Shown here in pieces: positions 53,013 to 61,283 of a stretch of 64,000 nt of DNA. The notes beneath the pieces are model-generated. The model did no database searches. It had not been told where the DNA came from and saw only the letters and a list, made by a program, of their open reading frames with translations. Made by a program: the position numbers and the translations under genes. The DNA is from Enterobacter cloacae (lineage in GTDB: Bacteria; Pseudomonadota; Gammaproteobacteria; Enterobacterales; Enterobacteriaceae): contig NZ_JAALCJ010000003.1 in assembly GCF_011078175.1 (NCBI RefSeq), positions 248,001-312,000 of the forward strand. The letters run 5' to 3'. Position 1 is the first letter of the stretch. Each line of letters begins with the position of its first letter.

Positions 53013-53273
53013 TTACGCGTCGCGGCTTTCCTTCGCGCGCGCTGGGGGCGTGGTACCGCTGATCTTCGGTACGCATTCATGACGAAACCAGGCCAGGGTC
53101 AGCGGTTCGCGGCTCACCAGGCGACGTCCGATGGGGATCAGCTGTTCACCCACCAGCATACCGAACAGGCCAAGCAGCGCGACCACCGGCGGCGCCGGGG
53201 AATGCACGTCGAGCAGAGCGTAAATTACCCCAGCCGCGACACCGCACACCAGCGAAATAATCCAGGCCTTCAT
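53013..53273 (-). CDS. XapX-domain (DUF1427) membrane protein, second copy
   Basis: 86 residues: two membrane helices (MKAWIISLVCGVAAGVIYALL and PPVVALLGLFGMLVGEQL) and a soluble tail. The DUF1427/XapX core SPAPPVVALLGLFGMLVGEQ is clear. Function unknown; the family is found beside hydrolase genes. Its ATG overlaps the stop of the first copy by four bases. Confidence 0.85.
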   Translation of the reverse strand: MKAWIISLVCGVAAGVIYALLDVHSPAPPVVALLGLFGMLVGEQLIPIGRRLVSREPLTLAWFRHECVPKISGTTPPARAKESRDA

Positions 53274-53491
53274 GATGACGCTCCGCTCGGGGGCTGAACG
53301 TGGGGAACCGTCACCTGCACGCCAGCGGGATTATCGCGGGATAAAAGATGACGCATTGCCTGTTCACCTGCCAGCATCCCCAGCAGGCCAATCAGCGCCA
53401 GCGCGGGCGGCGCGGGGGAGCGAACCTTTAACACGGCATACATCAGGCCAATCAGCACGCCAGCCGCGAGGGATATCAACCCTGTACTCAT
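53270..53491 (-). CDS. XapX-domain (DUF1427) membrane protein, first copy
   Basis: 73 residues with the same two-helix plan (MSTGLISLAAGVLIGLMYAVL and SPAPPALALIGLLGMLAGEQ). Tandem with the gene at 53013, probably an old duplication. Start preceded by GGAG at good spacing. 61 bases after the YcaC-type hydrolase stop, so likely one operon hydrolase-XapX-XapX-receiver-kinase. Confidence 0.85.
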   Translation of the reverse strand: MSTGLISLAAGVLIGLMYAVLKVRSPAPPALALIGLLGMLAGEQAMRHLLSRDNPAGVQVTVPHVQPPSGASS

Positions 53492-53552
53492 CGTGAACTC
53501 CAGAGAAAGAATCAGCGGCGAGCCGGATGAGGGACCAGCCCGCCGCCGGGAT

Positions 53553-54239
53553 TTAGCGGGCCGGAACCGGCGCTAAGGTACGGTGCTCGCTCTTCTGGCG
53601 AGACGGTGCTTTGTGTACCATCGTGTAGGCGTAATCCACGCCCATGCCGTAGGCGCCGGAGTGCTCGCGCACGATGTCCATCACTGCGGTGTAGGTCTCT
53701 TTACGCGCCCAGTCGCGCTGCCACTCCAGCATCACCTGCTGCCAGGTCACCGGGATCACGCCCGCCTGGATCATGCGCTGCATCGCGAAATCGTGGGCTT
53801 CTTTGGAGGTACCGCCGGACGCGTCCGCCACCATGTAAATTTCGTAATCGCCTTCCAGCATCGCGCACAGGGCAAAGCTGTTGTTGCACACTTCGGTCCA
53901 CAGACCGGCAACCACCACCTTCTTCTTGCCGTTGGCCTTCAGCGCGTCACGCACCTTCTGGTCGTCCCAGGAGTTCATGGAGGTACGCTCCAGAATGTCC
54001 TGGCCCGGGAACACGTCCAGCAGCTCCGGATAGGTATTACCGGAGAAGCTTTCGGTCTCGACGGTGGTGATGATGGTTGGGATGTTGAACACCTTTGCCG
54101 CTTTCGCCAGCGCCACGGTGTTGTTTTTCAGCACCTGGCGGTCAATCGACTGCACGCCAAACGCCATCTGAGGCTGGTGATCGATAAAGATAATCTGACA
54201 GTTCGCAGGGGTTAACACTTCGAGCTTTGAAGAGGTCAT
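53553..54239 (-). CDS. YcaC-like isochorismatase-superfamily hydrolase
   Basis: 228 residues, cysteine hydrolase fold: Asp20 (IIFIDHQPQMAFGV) and nucleophile Cys118 (AGLWTEVCNNSFA) with VVVAGLWTEV. Longer than E. coli YcaC (208) by a C-terminal extension (AYGMGVDYAYTMVHKAPS). Substrates of this branch are not known. First gene leftward from the divergent promoter region at 54.3 kb, leading the operon that ends with the giant kinase. Confidence 0.88.
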   Translation of the reverse strand: MTSSKLEVLTPANCQIIFIDHQPQMAFGVQSIDRQVLKNNTVALAKAAKVFNIPTIITTVETESFSGNTYPELLDVFPGQDILERTSMNSWDDQKVRDALKANGKKKVVVAGLWTEVCNNSFALCAMLEGDYEIYMVADASGGTSKEAHDFAMQRMIQAGVIPVTWQQVMLEWQRDWARKETYTAVMDIVREHSGAYGMGVDYAYTMVHKAPSRQKSEHRTLAPVPAR

Positions 54240-54340
54240 AGCATTTTCCAGTGGTTAAGGGGAGAAATCGTCGCGAGTGCCGCGGCGATAAAGTCACCCT
54301 CATCCTGCGGTTTATCGCCCCTGGGCGTAATTATCTCTTC

Positions 54341-54397
54341 GTATAGTTAACCTTAGGTATAGTTATACTTTGGTATACCTATCCTATTGTATAACTG
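54341..54397. promoter_or_regulatory. Cluster of TATAGTTA / TAGGTATA elements in the divergent hydrolase promoter
   Basis: TATAGTTA at 54342-54349 and again at 54358-54365 (16-base period); TAGGTATA (54354-54361) and TATACCTA (54374-54381) as a perfect inverted repeat; AGTTATA (54361-54367) mirrored by TATAACT (54390-54396). It lies between the YcaC-type gene (starts 54239, leftward) and the amidohydrolase (starts 54459, rightward): a likely shared operator, perhaps of the FixJ-type regulator. Confidence 0.6.
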
Positions 54398-54458
54398 GAT
54401 CTTTGCCGAAACCGGTTCCCATAATCCTGACCATTCCCCCTCTCAGTCTGGAGCAGTT

Positions 54459-56330
54459 ATGGTTACCCTCGGTAAAGCCGATCTCATTCTGGTTAACGGC
54501 CAGTTTCATACCGTCGATCGCGAAAATCCCATCGCGGAAGCCGTTGCCGTGCGCGATGGAAAATTTCTGGAAGTGGGTACCGCTGCCGAGGTGATGCAAC
54601 ACCACTGCGACGGTACGAAAGTGGTCGATTTGAAAGGCCACACCGCCATCCCCGGGCTGAACGACTCGCACCTGCACCTCATTCGCGGCGGGCTGAACTA
54701 CAACCTCGAGCTGCGCTGGGAAGGCGTGCCGTCGCTCGCCGATGCCCTGCGGATGCTGAAAGAGCAGGCCCTGCGCACGCCGTCGCCGCAGTGGGTACGG
54801 GTGGTGGGCGGCTGGACCGAGTTCCAGTTTGCCGAACGCCGCATGCCGACGCTGGACGAGATCAACGCCGCCGCGCCGGACACCCCGGTTTTCATCCTGC
54901 ACCTCTACGACCGCGCCCTGCTCAACCGCGCCGCGCTGAAGGTGGTCGGCTACACCAAAGACACGCCGAACCCGCCGGGCGGCGAGATCCAGCGTGACGC
55001 CAACGGCAACCCGACCGGGATGCTGATTGCTCGTCCGAACGCCATGATTTTGTACGCCACGCTGGCGAAAGGGCCGAAGCTGCCGCTGGAGCAGCAGGTT
55101 AACTCCACGCGGCAGTTTATGCGCGAGCTGAACCGTCTGGGGCTGACCAGCGCCATCGACGCGGGCGGCGGCTTCCAGAACTACCCGGAAGATTACGAGG
55201 TGATTGCCGAGCTGCACGAGAAGAAGCAGATGACCATCCGCATCGCCTACAACCTGTTTACCCAGCGTCCGGGCCACGAGCTGGAGGACTTTGAGAAATG
55301 GACCGACATGCTCACGCCGGGCCAGGGCAGCGACTTCTTCCGCCATAACGGCGCGGGCGAGATGCTGGTCTTCTCCGCCGCCGATTTTGAAGACTTCCTC
55401 GAGCCGCGCCCGGACCTCGCGCCGGGCATGGAGGACGAACTTGAGCGCGTGGTGCGCCATCTGGTGGAGCACCGTTGGCCGTTCCGCCTGCACGCCACCT
55501 ACAACGAGTCCATCAGCCGCATGCTGGACGTGTTCGAGAAGGTGAACCGCGACATTCCGTTCAACGGCCTGCACTGGTTCTTCGACCACGCGGAAACCGT
55601 CACCCAGGCCAACATCGACCGCATCAAAGCGCTCGGCGGCGGCATTGCCGTCCAGCACCGTATGGCCTTCCAGGGCGAGTACTTTGCCGAACGCTACGGC
55701 ATCGAAGCCACCCGCCACACGCCGCCGGTGGCGAAAATGCTCGAGACCGGCGTGCCGGTGGGCTTAGGCACCGACGCCACCCGCGTGGCGAGCTATAACC
55801 CGTGGACCGCGCTCTACTGGCTGGTCTCCGGCCGCACCGTCGGCGGGATGCAGATGTACGATCACAGCGCCCGTCTGGATCGCGATACCGCCCTGATGCT
55901 CTGGACCCAGGGCAGCGCGTGGTTCTCCAGCGAGCAGGATCAAAAGGGGCAGATTAAAGTCGGCCAGCTCGCGGATCTGGCGGTGCTCAGCAAAGACTAC
56001 TTCCGCGTGCCGGAAGAGGAGATCAAGGGCATCGAGTCCGTCCTCACCGTAGTGAACGGCGATATCGTCTACGCGGCAGGCGCCTTTGGCCCGCTCGCCC
56101 CACCGGCCATTCCGGTCCTGCCCGAGTGGTCCCCGGTGGTCAAGGTGCCGGGCCACTACCGCAGCGCGCCGCCGCAGGCCGCACGCGTGGGTATGAGTGT
56201 GGCTCACCACTGTAGCGGCCCGTGCGGGGTTCACCGCCACCAGCATGATTTTGCCCGCACGTCAGCGATGCCGGTCTCCGACGATAACGCTTTCTGGGGG
56301 GCGCTGGGTTGCAGCTGCTTTGCATTCTGA
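54459..56330 (+). CDS. YtcJ-type amidohydrolase with Cys/His-rich tail
   Basis: 623 residues from the ATG at 54459 (GGAGCAG upstream); the frame is open 24 codons earlier into the promoter cluster. Metal-dependent amidohydrolase: PGLNDSHLHLIRGG (N-terminal HxH), HATYNES, HWFFDHAETV (later His ligands) and GLGTDATRVASYNPW (Asp). The C-terminus is rich in Cys and His (HHCSGPCGVHRHQHDF, ALGCSCFAF), a feature of this subfamily that could bind metal. Hydrolyses an unknown amide or ester. First gene of the rightward operon; stop overlaps the DoxX start. Confidence 0.9.
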   Translation: MVTLGKADLILVNGQFHTVDRENPIAEAVAVRDGKFLEVGTAAEVMQHHCDGTKVVDLKGHTAIPGLNDSHLHLIRGGLNYNLELRWEGVPSLADALRMLKEQALRTPSPQWVRVVGGWTEFQFAERRMPTLDEINAAAPDTPVFILHLYDRALLNRAALKVVGYTKDTPNPPGGEIQRDANGNPTGMLIARPNAMILYATLAKGPKLPLEQQVNSTRQFMRELNRLGLTSAIDAGGGFQNYPEDYEVIAELHEKKQMTIRIAYNLFTQRPGHELEDFEKWTDMLTPGQGSDFFRHNGAGEMLVFSAADFEDFLEPRPDLAPGMEDELERVVRHLVEHRWPFRLHATYNESISRMLDVFEKVNRDIPFNGLHWFFDHAETVTQANIDRIKALGGGIAVQHRMAFQGEYFAERYGIEATRHTPPVAKMLETGVPVGLGTDATRVASYNPWTALYWLVSGRTVGGMQMYDHSARLDRDTALMLWTQGSAWFSSEQDQKGQIKVGQLADLAVLSKDYFRVPEEEIKGIESVLTVVNGDIVYAAGAFGPLAPPAIPVLPEWSPVVKVPGHYRSAPPQAARVGMSVAHHCSGPCGVHRHQHDFARTSAMPVSDDNAFWGALGCSCFAF

Positions 56331-56737
56331 TGAAACAAAATGACGCTTCGCCCCGGATCGATCCGGGGCTGTTCTTTCTGCGCCTGACCGGCAGCCTGCT
56401 GTTGCTTTACGTGCACGGCCTGCCGAAGGTGCTGCACTTTAGCGAAGAGCTGACGCGCATCGAAGATCCGTTCGGCTTCGGGCCGTATGCCAGTCTGATC
56501 CCGGCCATCGTCGCCGAGGTGATTTGCCCGGTGTTTATCATTGCGGGGGTTTACACCCGTCTGGCGTGCCTGCCGATTATCGCCGTGCTGCTGGTGGCGA
56601 TGCTGGCGGTCCACCCGACCTGGTCGATTGCCGAAGGGCAGTTTGGCTGGCTATTGCTGATTATCTTCACCACCCTTGCCCTCACCGGACCGGGCCAGTG
56701 GCGATTGCAGCGTAAGGCAGCGGAGAGGTTCGCATGA
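56330..56737 (+). CDS. DoxX-family membrane protein
   Basis: 135 residues from the ATG at 56330, sharing one base with the amidohydrolase stop. Four hydrophobic helices with the DoxX pattern (RLTGSLLLLYVHGLPKVLHF, AEVICPVFIIAGVYTRLACL). Members are linked to redox or quinone-related processes and thiosulfate:quinone reductase; the specific role is unknown. Overlaps the MFS start by four bases. Confidence 0.85.
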   Translation: MKQNDASPRIDPGLFFLRLTGSLLLLYVHGLPKVLHFSEELTRIEDPFGFGPYASLIPAIVAEVICPVFIIAGVYTRLACLPIIAVLLVAMLAVHPTWSIAEGQFGWLLLIIFTTLALTGPGQWRLQRKAAERFA

Positions 56738-58353
56738 CCCAGGTTAACGACGTTCGCGACGCACACGTCGAGACGACGCCCGCACCCACGGTTTCGCCCT
56801 GGCAGCCGCTGAGCCAGCCGGTTTTCCGCATGCTGTGGATCGCCACGGTGGTCTCCAACGTCGGCTCATGGATGAGCGACGTCGGCATCAACTGGAGCAT
56901 GCTGACGCTCAGCGCCGATCCTTTGGACATCGCGCTGGTACAGGCGGCCAGCAGCCTGCCGATGTTCCTTTTCGCCCTGCCGTCCGGGGTGATGGCGGAC
57001 ATCGTTGACCGACGTAAATACCTGCTCTTCTCCCAGCTGTGGGTATTCATTGCCGCCGCCGGGCTGACGCTGCTCTCTTTTACCGGACACGTTACCCCCA
57101 CCGTGCTCCTGGCGGCGACATTTCTGCTGAGCGTCGGCGCGGCGATGAGCTCGCCGCCGTTCCAGGCGATAGTGCCCGATCTGGTGAGCAAGCCCGAGCT
57201 GGGTTCCGCCGTGGCGCTAAACTCGCTCGGGGTAAACATCAGCCGGGCGATTGGCCCCGCGCTGGGTGGTTTTCTGCTGTCGCTAGCCGGACCGTGGATG
57301 GTGTTTGCCCTGAACGCGCTCTCCGTGGTGGGCGTGGCGTGGGTGCTGTGGCGCTGGCGTCCGGCGCCGTCAGTGCAGCGTTTGCCACCGGAGCACTTCT
57401 TCTCCGCGGTGCGCTCCGGGATTCGCTACGTGCACGCCGCGCCGGTGCTGCGCAACGTGCTGGTGCGCACCGTGGCCTTTTTTGTTTTCGGCAGCGCGGG
57501 CTGGGCGTTACTGCCGCTGGTGGCGCGCCGCGAGCTCGGCTTAGGCCCGGCGGGCTACGGCGTGATGCTGGCATGTATCGGCCTGGGCGCCATTGCCGGG
57601 GCCATCCTGCTGCCGCGCCTGCGCCAGCGGCTTAACGCCGATCGGCTTATGGTGGCTGCCAGCCTGACGTTTGCGATCACCATGCTGGCGCTGGCATTTG
57701 TGCGTCACTTTTGGCTGCTAAACTTGTTTGAGTTCTTTACCGGCTTCGCGTGGATTGCGGTGCTTTCTACCCTCAACCTTGGCGCGCAGCGCAGCGCCGC
57801 ACGCTGGGTTAAAGCCCGGGCGCTGGCGGTGTATCTGACGGTCTTTTTCGGTTCGATGACCGCAGGCAGCGCCCTCTGGGGCCAGATAGCCTCGCAGTTC
57901 GGCACCCCGGCTTCGCTGGTTGTCGCCACGCTGGGCATGGTGCTGGCGAGCACGACGGTGTTCCGCTGGAAACTGGAGAAAGATCCGGATTTAAACCTCG
58001 ACCTGAGCGGGCAGCCGCTGGACGGGGTGGAGATTGAACTCCCGAACGAGCGTGGCCCGGTGCTGGTCTCGCATGAGTACATCATCGACCCGCAGAACGC
58101 GAACGCGTTTTTGCAGGCCGTGCACGAGCTACGCCGGGTGCGCCGCCGCGCCGGGGCGATGAGCTGGGCGGTATACGAGGATATTGAACGTCCGGGTCTG
58201 TTCATCGAGACCTTCCTGATGGGTTCCTGGATCGAGCATCTGCGCCAGCAGGAACGCCACACCATGAATGACCTCCTGTTGCAGAGCCGCGTTCTGGCTT
58301 TTCATCAGGGCACAACATCACCGGCCATTCGCTATCTGGTCGCGCCGGTATAA
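56734..58353 (+). CDS. MFS transporter of the EntS/DUF894 (MFS_3) family with C-terminal ABM-like tail
   Basis: 539 residues: 12 membrane segments (~25-415; MWIATVVSNVGSWMSDVGINW, VMADIVDRRKYLLFSQ) followed by a soluble ~110-residue tail (VSHEYIIDPQNANAFLQAVHELRRV, ERPGLFIETFLMGSWIEHLRQQ). The tail is usual for this MFS_3 branch and looks like a ferredoxin-like ABM domain. Efflux of a drug, siderophore-like or aromatic product is likely. Within the amidohydrolase-DoxX-MFS-hydrolase operon. Confidence 0.88.
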   Translation: MTQVNDVRDAHVETTPAPTVSPWQPLSQPVFRMLWIATVVSNVGSWMSDVGINWSMLTLSADPLDIALVQAASSLPMFLFALPSGVMADIVDRRKYLLFSQLWVFIAAAGLTLLSFTGHVTPTVLLAATFLLSVGAAMSSPPFQAIVPDLVSKPELGSAVALNSLGVNISRAIGPALGGFLLSLAGPWMVFALNALSVVGVAWVLWRWRPAPSVQRLPPEHFFSAVRSGIRYVHAAPVLRNVLVRTVAFFVFGSAGWALLPLVARRELGLGPAGYGVMLACIGLGAIAGAILLPRLRQRLNADRLMVAASLTFAITMLALAFVRHFWLLNLFEFFTGFAWIAVLSTLNLGAQRSAARWVKARALAVYLTVFFGSMTAGSALWGQIASQFGTPASLVVATLGMVLASTTVFRWKLEKDPDLNLDLSGQPLDGVEIELPNERGPVLVSHEYIIDPQNANAFLQAVHELRRVRRRAGAMSWAVYEDIERPGLFIETFLMGSWIEHLRQQERHTMNDLLLQSRVLAFHQGTTSPAIRYLVAPV

Positions 58354-58377
58354 CCATCACCTGTACAGGAACACACT

Positions 58378-59199
58378 ATGGCAACGTTTAAGGCAAAAGA
58401 CGGCACGCAGATTTACTACAAAGAAGGCGGCGCGGGAAAACCGGTTCTCTTCAGCCACGGCTGGCCGCTGGATGGAGATATGTGGGACAGCCAGCTGAAC
58501 TTCCTGGCCGAGCGCGGCTTCCGTGCCATCGCCTTTGACCGTCGCGGGTTTGGGCGTTCGGATCAGCCGTGGAACGGCTATGACTACGATACCTTTGCGT
58601 CCGACATTAACGACCTGATCGCCACGCTGGATCTGCGCGACGTGATGCTGGTGGGCTTCTCCATGGGCGGCGGCGACGTGACGCGCTACATCAATAACTA
58701 CGGCACTGAACGTGTGGCCGGTCTTGCGCTACTGGGCGCGGTAACGCCCATTTTCGGCAAATCCGATAGCTACCCTGAAGGGGTGGATCAGAGCGTGTTC
58801 GACGGCATTCGCGACGGACTGCGTAAAGATCGCGCCCAGTTCATCAGCGATTTCGCCACTCCGTTCTACGGCACCAACGCCGGGCAGACCGTTTCTGCCG
58901 GTGCCCTGACGCAGACGCTGAACATCGCCCTGCTGGCGTCCCTGAAGGGCACCATCGACTGCGTAACCGCCTTCGCCGAAACCGACTTCCGCCCGGATAT
59001 GGCGAAAATCGACGTACCGACGCTGGTTATTCACGGCAGCAACGACCAGATCGTGCCGTTTGAAACCACCGGCAAGCTGGCGGCGGAGATGATTAAAAAC
59101 GCCACGCTGAAGGTGTACGACAACGCGCCGCACGGCTTCGCGCTGACCCACCAGGACCAGCTCAACGAAGACCTGCTGGCGTTTGTGAAGTCGCTGTAA
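58378..59199 (+). CDS. Alpha/beta hydrolase, cofactor-free haloperoxidase-like
   Basis: 273 residues: oxyanion motif LFSHGWPLDG, nucleophile Ser95 in VGFSMGGGDV, Asp223 (IHGSNDQIVP) and His252 (NAPHGFALTH) complete the triad. Typical 'chloroperoxidase'-type esterase; an ester, lactone or dienelactone is the likely substrate. Last gene of the rightward operon, 24 bases after the MFS gene. Confidence 0.9.
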   Translation: MATFKAKDGTQIYYKEGGAGKPVLFSHGWPLDGDMWDSQLNFLAERGFRAIAFDRRGFGRSDQPWNGYDYDTFASDINDLIATLDLRDVMLVGFSMGGGDVTRYINNYGTERVAGLALLGAVTPIFGKSDSYPEGVDQSVFDGIRDGLRKDRAQFISDFATPFYGTNAGQTVSAGALTQTLNIALLASLKGTIDCVTAFAETDFRPDMAKIDVPTLVIHGSNDQIVPFETTGKLAAEMIKNATLKVYDNAPHGFALTHQDQLNEDLLAFVKSL

Positions 59200-59209
59200 A
59201 GTCGTCCAG

Positions 59210-59232
59210 GGGCATGTCGATCCGGCATGCCC
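59210..59232 (+). terminator. Terminator of the hydrolase operon
   Basis: GGGCATG (59210-59216) and CATGCCC (59226-59232) hairpin followed by TTAT. It begins 11 bases after the alpha/beta hydrolase stop. Confidence 0.7.
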
Positions 59233-59330
59233 TTATAGATCACTGTTTTAGGTAGTTATTCACTCAGGCTTACAATCCCGTAAAATTCATTCGCCAGGTT
59301 ACTGAAGCCTGTAATTTTACTGGAGAGCAT

Positions 59331-61283
59331 ATGGACGCAGTTGAGCAAGACGTCAGATTCGAATGGGCAGACTTTTATCAGGCTTTTGCCTCTCAGCTAC
59401 TGACCTGGCGAAATCGAAGAGAAGAGTTGGTGGCGGGTATTCACCGCATTGCTGCTGACATTGGTAGTATGTCACACCTACAGGACAAGCCCGCTAATGG
59501 CGTACCCCATCCTTTGAAAGACATTTGTCCTTTCACCACTATGGGCTTGTTTAATCGCTCGCTTACCGTTACCAACCGAAGAAATATCGCAGCCAGCCTG
59601 GCAAAACTGATAGGCGTTCGCGAAAAGGTTCCTGAATCGTTCGAAGGTATTCCGCTACTGAACAATCAAAAATCATGGTTCTTTGGCTATGAGAAATCAC
59701 GTAAGCCTGAAGACATCGATACGCTGTGGGAAATGTTTTCTCAGGCAATCTCCTTCGCCGACACCCCAAACGCCGATCCCGCTGACTTCCTCTTTTCTTA
59801 TGACGCCGCATCTAACGTGCGCAATGTGGGCTGGAACCTGACGATGGGATTGTACTGGCTACGCCCCTGGTTCTACCCCACGCTGGATAGCCAGTCTCAG
59901 TACTACATCCAGAAAGTCCTGAACATTAAAATCATTAAAAAAGGTGCCAAAGGGCGCTGTAGCGGACACAACTATCAGACCGTAGCCCTGGCGCTCAAAA
60001 AGGCTTTTACCCAGCCTAACTATCCGGTTCACACCTTCCCCGAACTCTCTCTGGCGGCATGGAATATCGATTTGCAACAGTCAAATGATGAAGTCGAGCG
60101 GCTGACATGGAAAGCATATTTGCTCAATAAGATCAAGGCGCTGTGCCTACGAAAAGACAGCCCATTTTTCTCTTTAAGGGAGTTAAAAGAGGCCTATCTG
60201 GATGAGATTAAGGCGGATTATCCCAATAACAATACTATTGAATCGTCCATTTCATATTATCTGCAAAAACTACGTGATGATGATGAACTGGAGTTTCAGA
60301 CCCCCGGCAATTATGAATACCTCAACTTCGATAAAGGTGAATTGCAGAGCATCACCGAGGAAACGGTTGAAGAGAACGTGCCCGCGGAAATCCCCCACAA
60401 GCCTTACACGATAAGCAATTTGATCGATGAGGGCTGCTTTTTAGAAGAGGAAAAAATCCAATTCATCCTTCAGCGGTTACAGGCCAAAAAAAACCTGATC
60501 CTTCAGGGCCCGCCGGGAACCGGTAAAACCTGGCTTGCACGCCGTCTGGCGTATTGTCTGATGGGCGAGGAAACCTCTAAGCGCATCAGCGCGGTTCAGT
60601 TCCACCCTACCCTCTCCTACGAAGACTTTATTCGCGGCTGGCGTCCTAACAATGAAGGACGTTTAGCACTGGTAGACGGGCCTTTTCTACACGCAATCGA
60701 CAAAGCAGTAAACGATCCGACAACTAAGTACGTGGTCATTATTGAGGAGATTAACCGGGGCAATCCTGCGCAAATTTTTGGCGAAACGCTGACGCTGATG
60801 GAGGCGGATAAACGTACGCCGAATGAGGCGCTTGAGCTCTCATATCGATCTGATATGGATGAAAAAACCTATATTCCTGAAAACCTGTATATCATCGGGA
60901 CGATGAATATCGCTGACCGCTCGCTTGCCCTGCTAGACCTGGCATTACGGCGCCGCTTTGCGTTTATTGATCTAAAGCCCGAGTTTAACGACGCGTGGAA
61001 AAAATGGGTTAACCAACGGTTTAATGTGAGCCTGGAAACATTAGCCCTTATCAAATCCAAATTAACCGCGTTAAATGAAAAATTGTCCAGGGATGCGGCC
61101 CTGGGCCCTCAATTTTGTATCGGGCATAGCTATGTTACCCCACCTGCGGGGTTGAAAATTGACGACGGGTTGGCCTGGTACGAGCAGGTTGTCGAAACCG
61201 AAATCTGCCCTTTACTTGCCGAATACTGGTTTGATGCGCCGGAGAAAGTCCAGGATTCCAGAAAGGAACTTCTCAGCGTATGA
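59331..61283 (+). CDS. McrB-like AAA+ GTPase with a DpnI-like winged helix: type IV restriction motor
   Basis: 650 residues. N-terminal domain (~1-245) of unknown fold; a winged helix (~262-331: FFSLRELKEAYLDEI, PNNNTIESSISYYLQKLRD, LEF..G.Y.YL) that lines up with the methyl-adenine-reading C-terminal domain of DpnI (recalled by eye); then the McrB-type AAA+ module: Walker A GPPGTGKT (393-400), EEINRGNP (Walker B, 472-479), and the McrB-signature GTMNIADRS (523-531) with the arginine-rich LALRRRF. It would sense modified DNA and drive the McrC nuclease. The stop overlaps the mcrC-like start by four bases. Noticeably AT-richer than its neighbours. Confidence 0.88.
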   Translation: MDAVEQDVRFEWADFYQAFASQLLTWRNRREELVAGIHRIAADIGSMSHLQDKPANGVPHPLKDICPFTTMGLFNRSLTVTNRRNIAASLAKLIGVREKVPESFEGIPLLNNQKSWFFGYEKSRKPEDIDTLWEMFSQAISFADTPNADPADFLFSYDAASNVRNVGWNLTMGLYWLRPWFYPTLDSQSQYYIQKVLNIKIIKKGAKGRCSGHNYQTVALALKKAFTQPNYPVHTFPELSLAAWNIDLQQSNDEVERLTWKAYLLNKIKALCLRKDSPFFSLRELKEAYLDEIKADYPNNNTIESSISYYLQKLRDDDELEFQTPGNYEYLNFDKGELQSITEETVEENVPAEIPHKPYTISNLIDEGCFLEEEKIQFILQRLQAKKNLILQGPPGTGKTWLARRLAYCLMGEETSKRISAVQFHPTLSYEDFIRGWRPNNEGRLALVDGPFLHAIDKAVNDPTTKYVVIIEEINRGNPAQIFGETLTLMEADKRTPNEALELSYRSDMDEKTYIPENLYIIGTMNIADRSLALLDLALRRRFAFIDLKPEFNDAWKKWVNQRFNVSLETLALIKSKLTALNEKLSRDAALGPQFCIGHSYVTPPAGLKIDDGLAWYEQVVETEICPLLAEYWFDAPEKVQDSRKELLSV

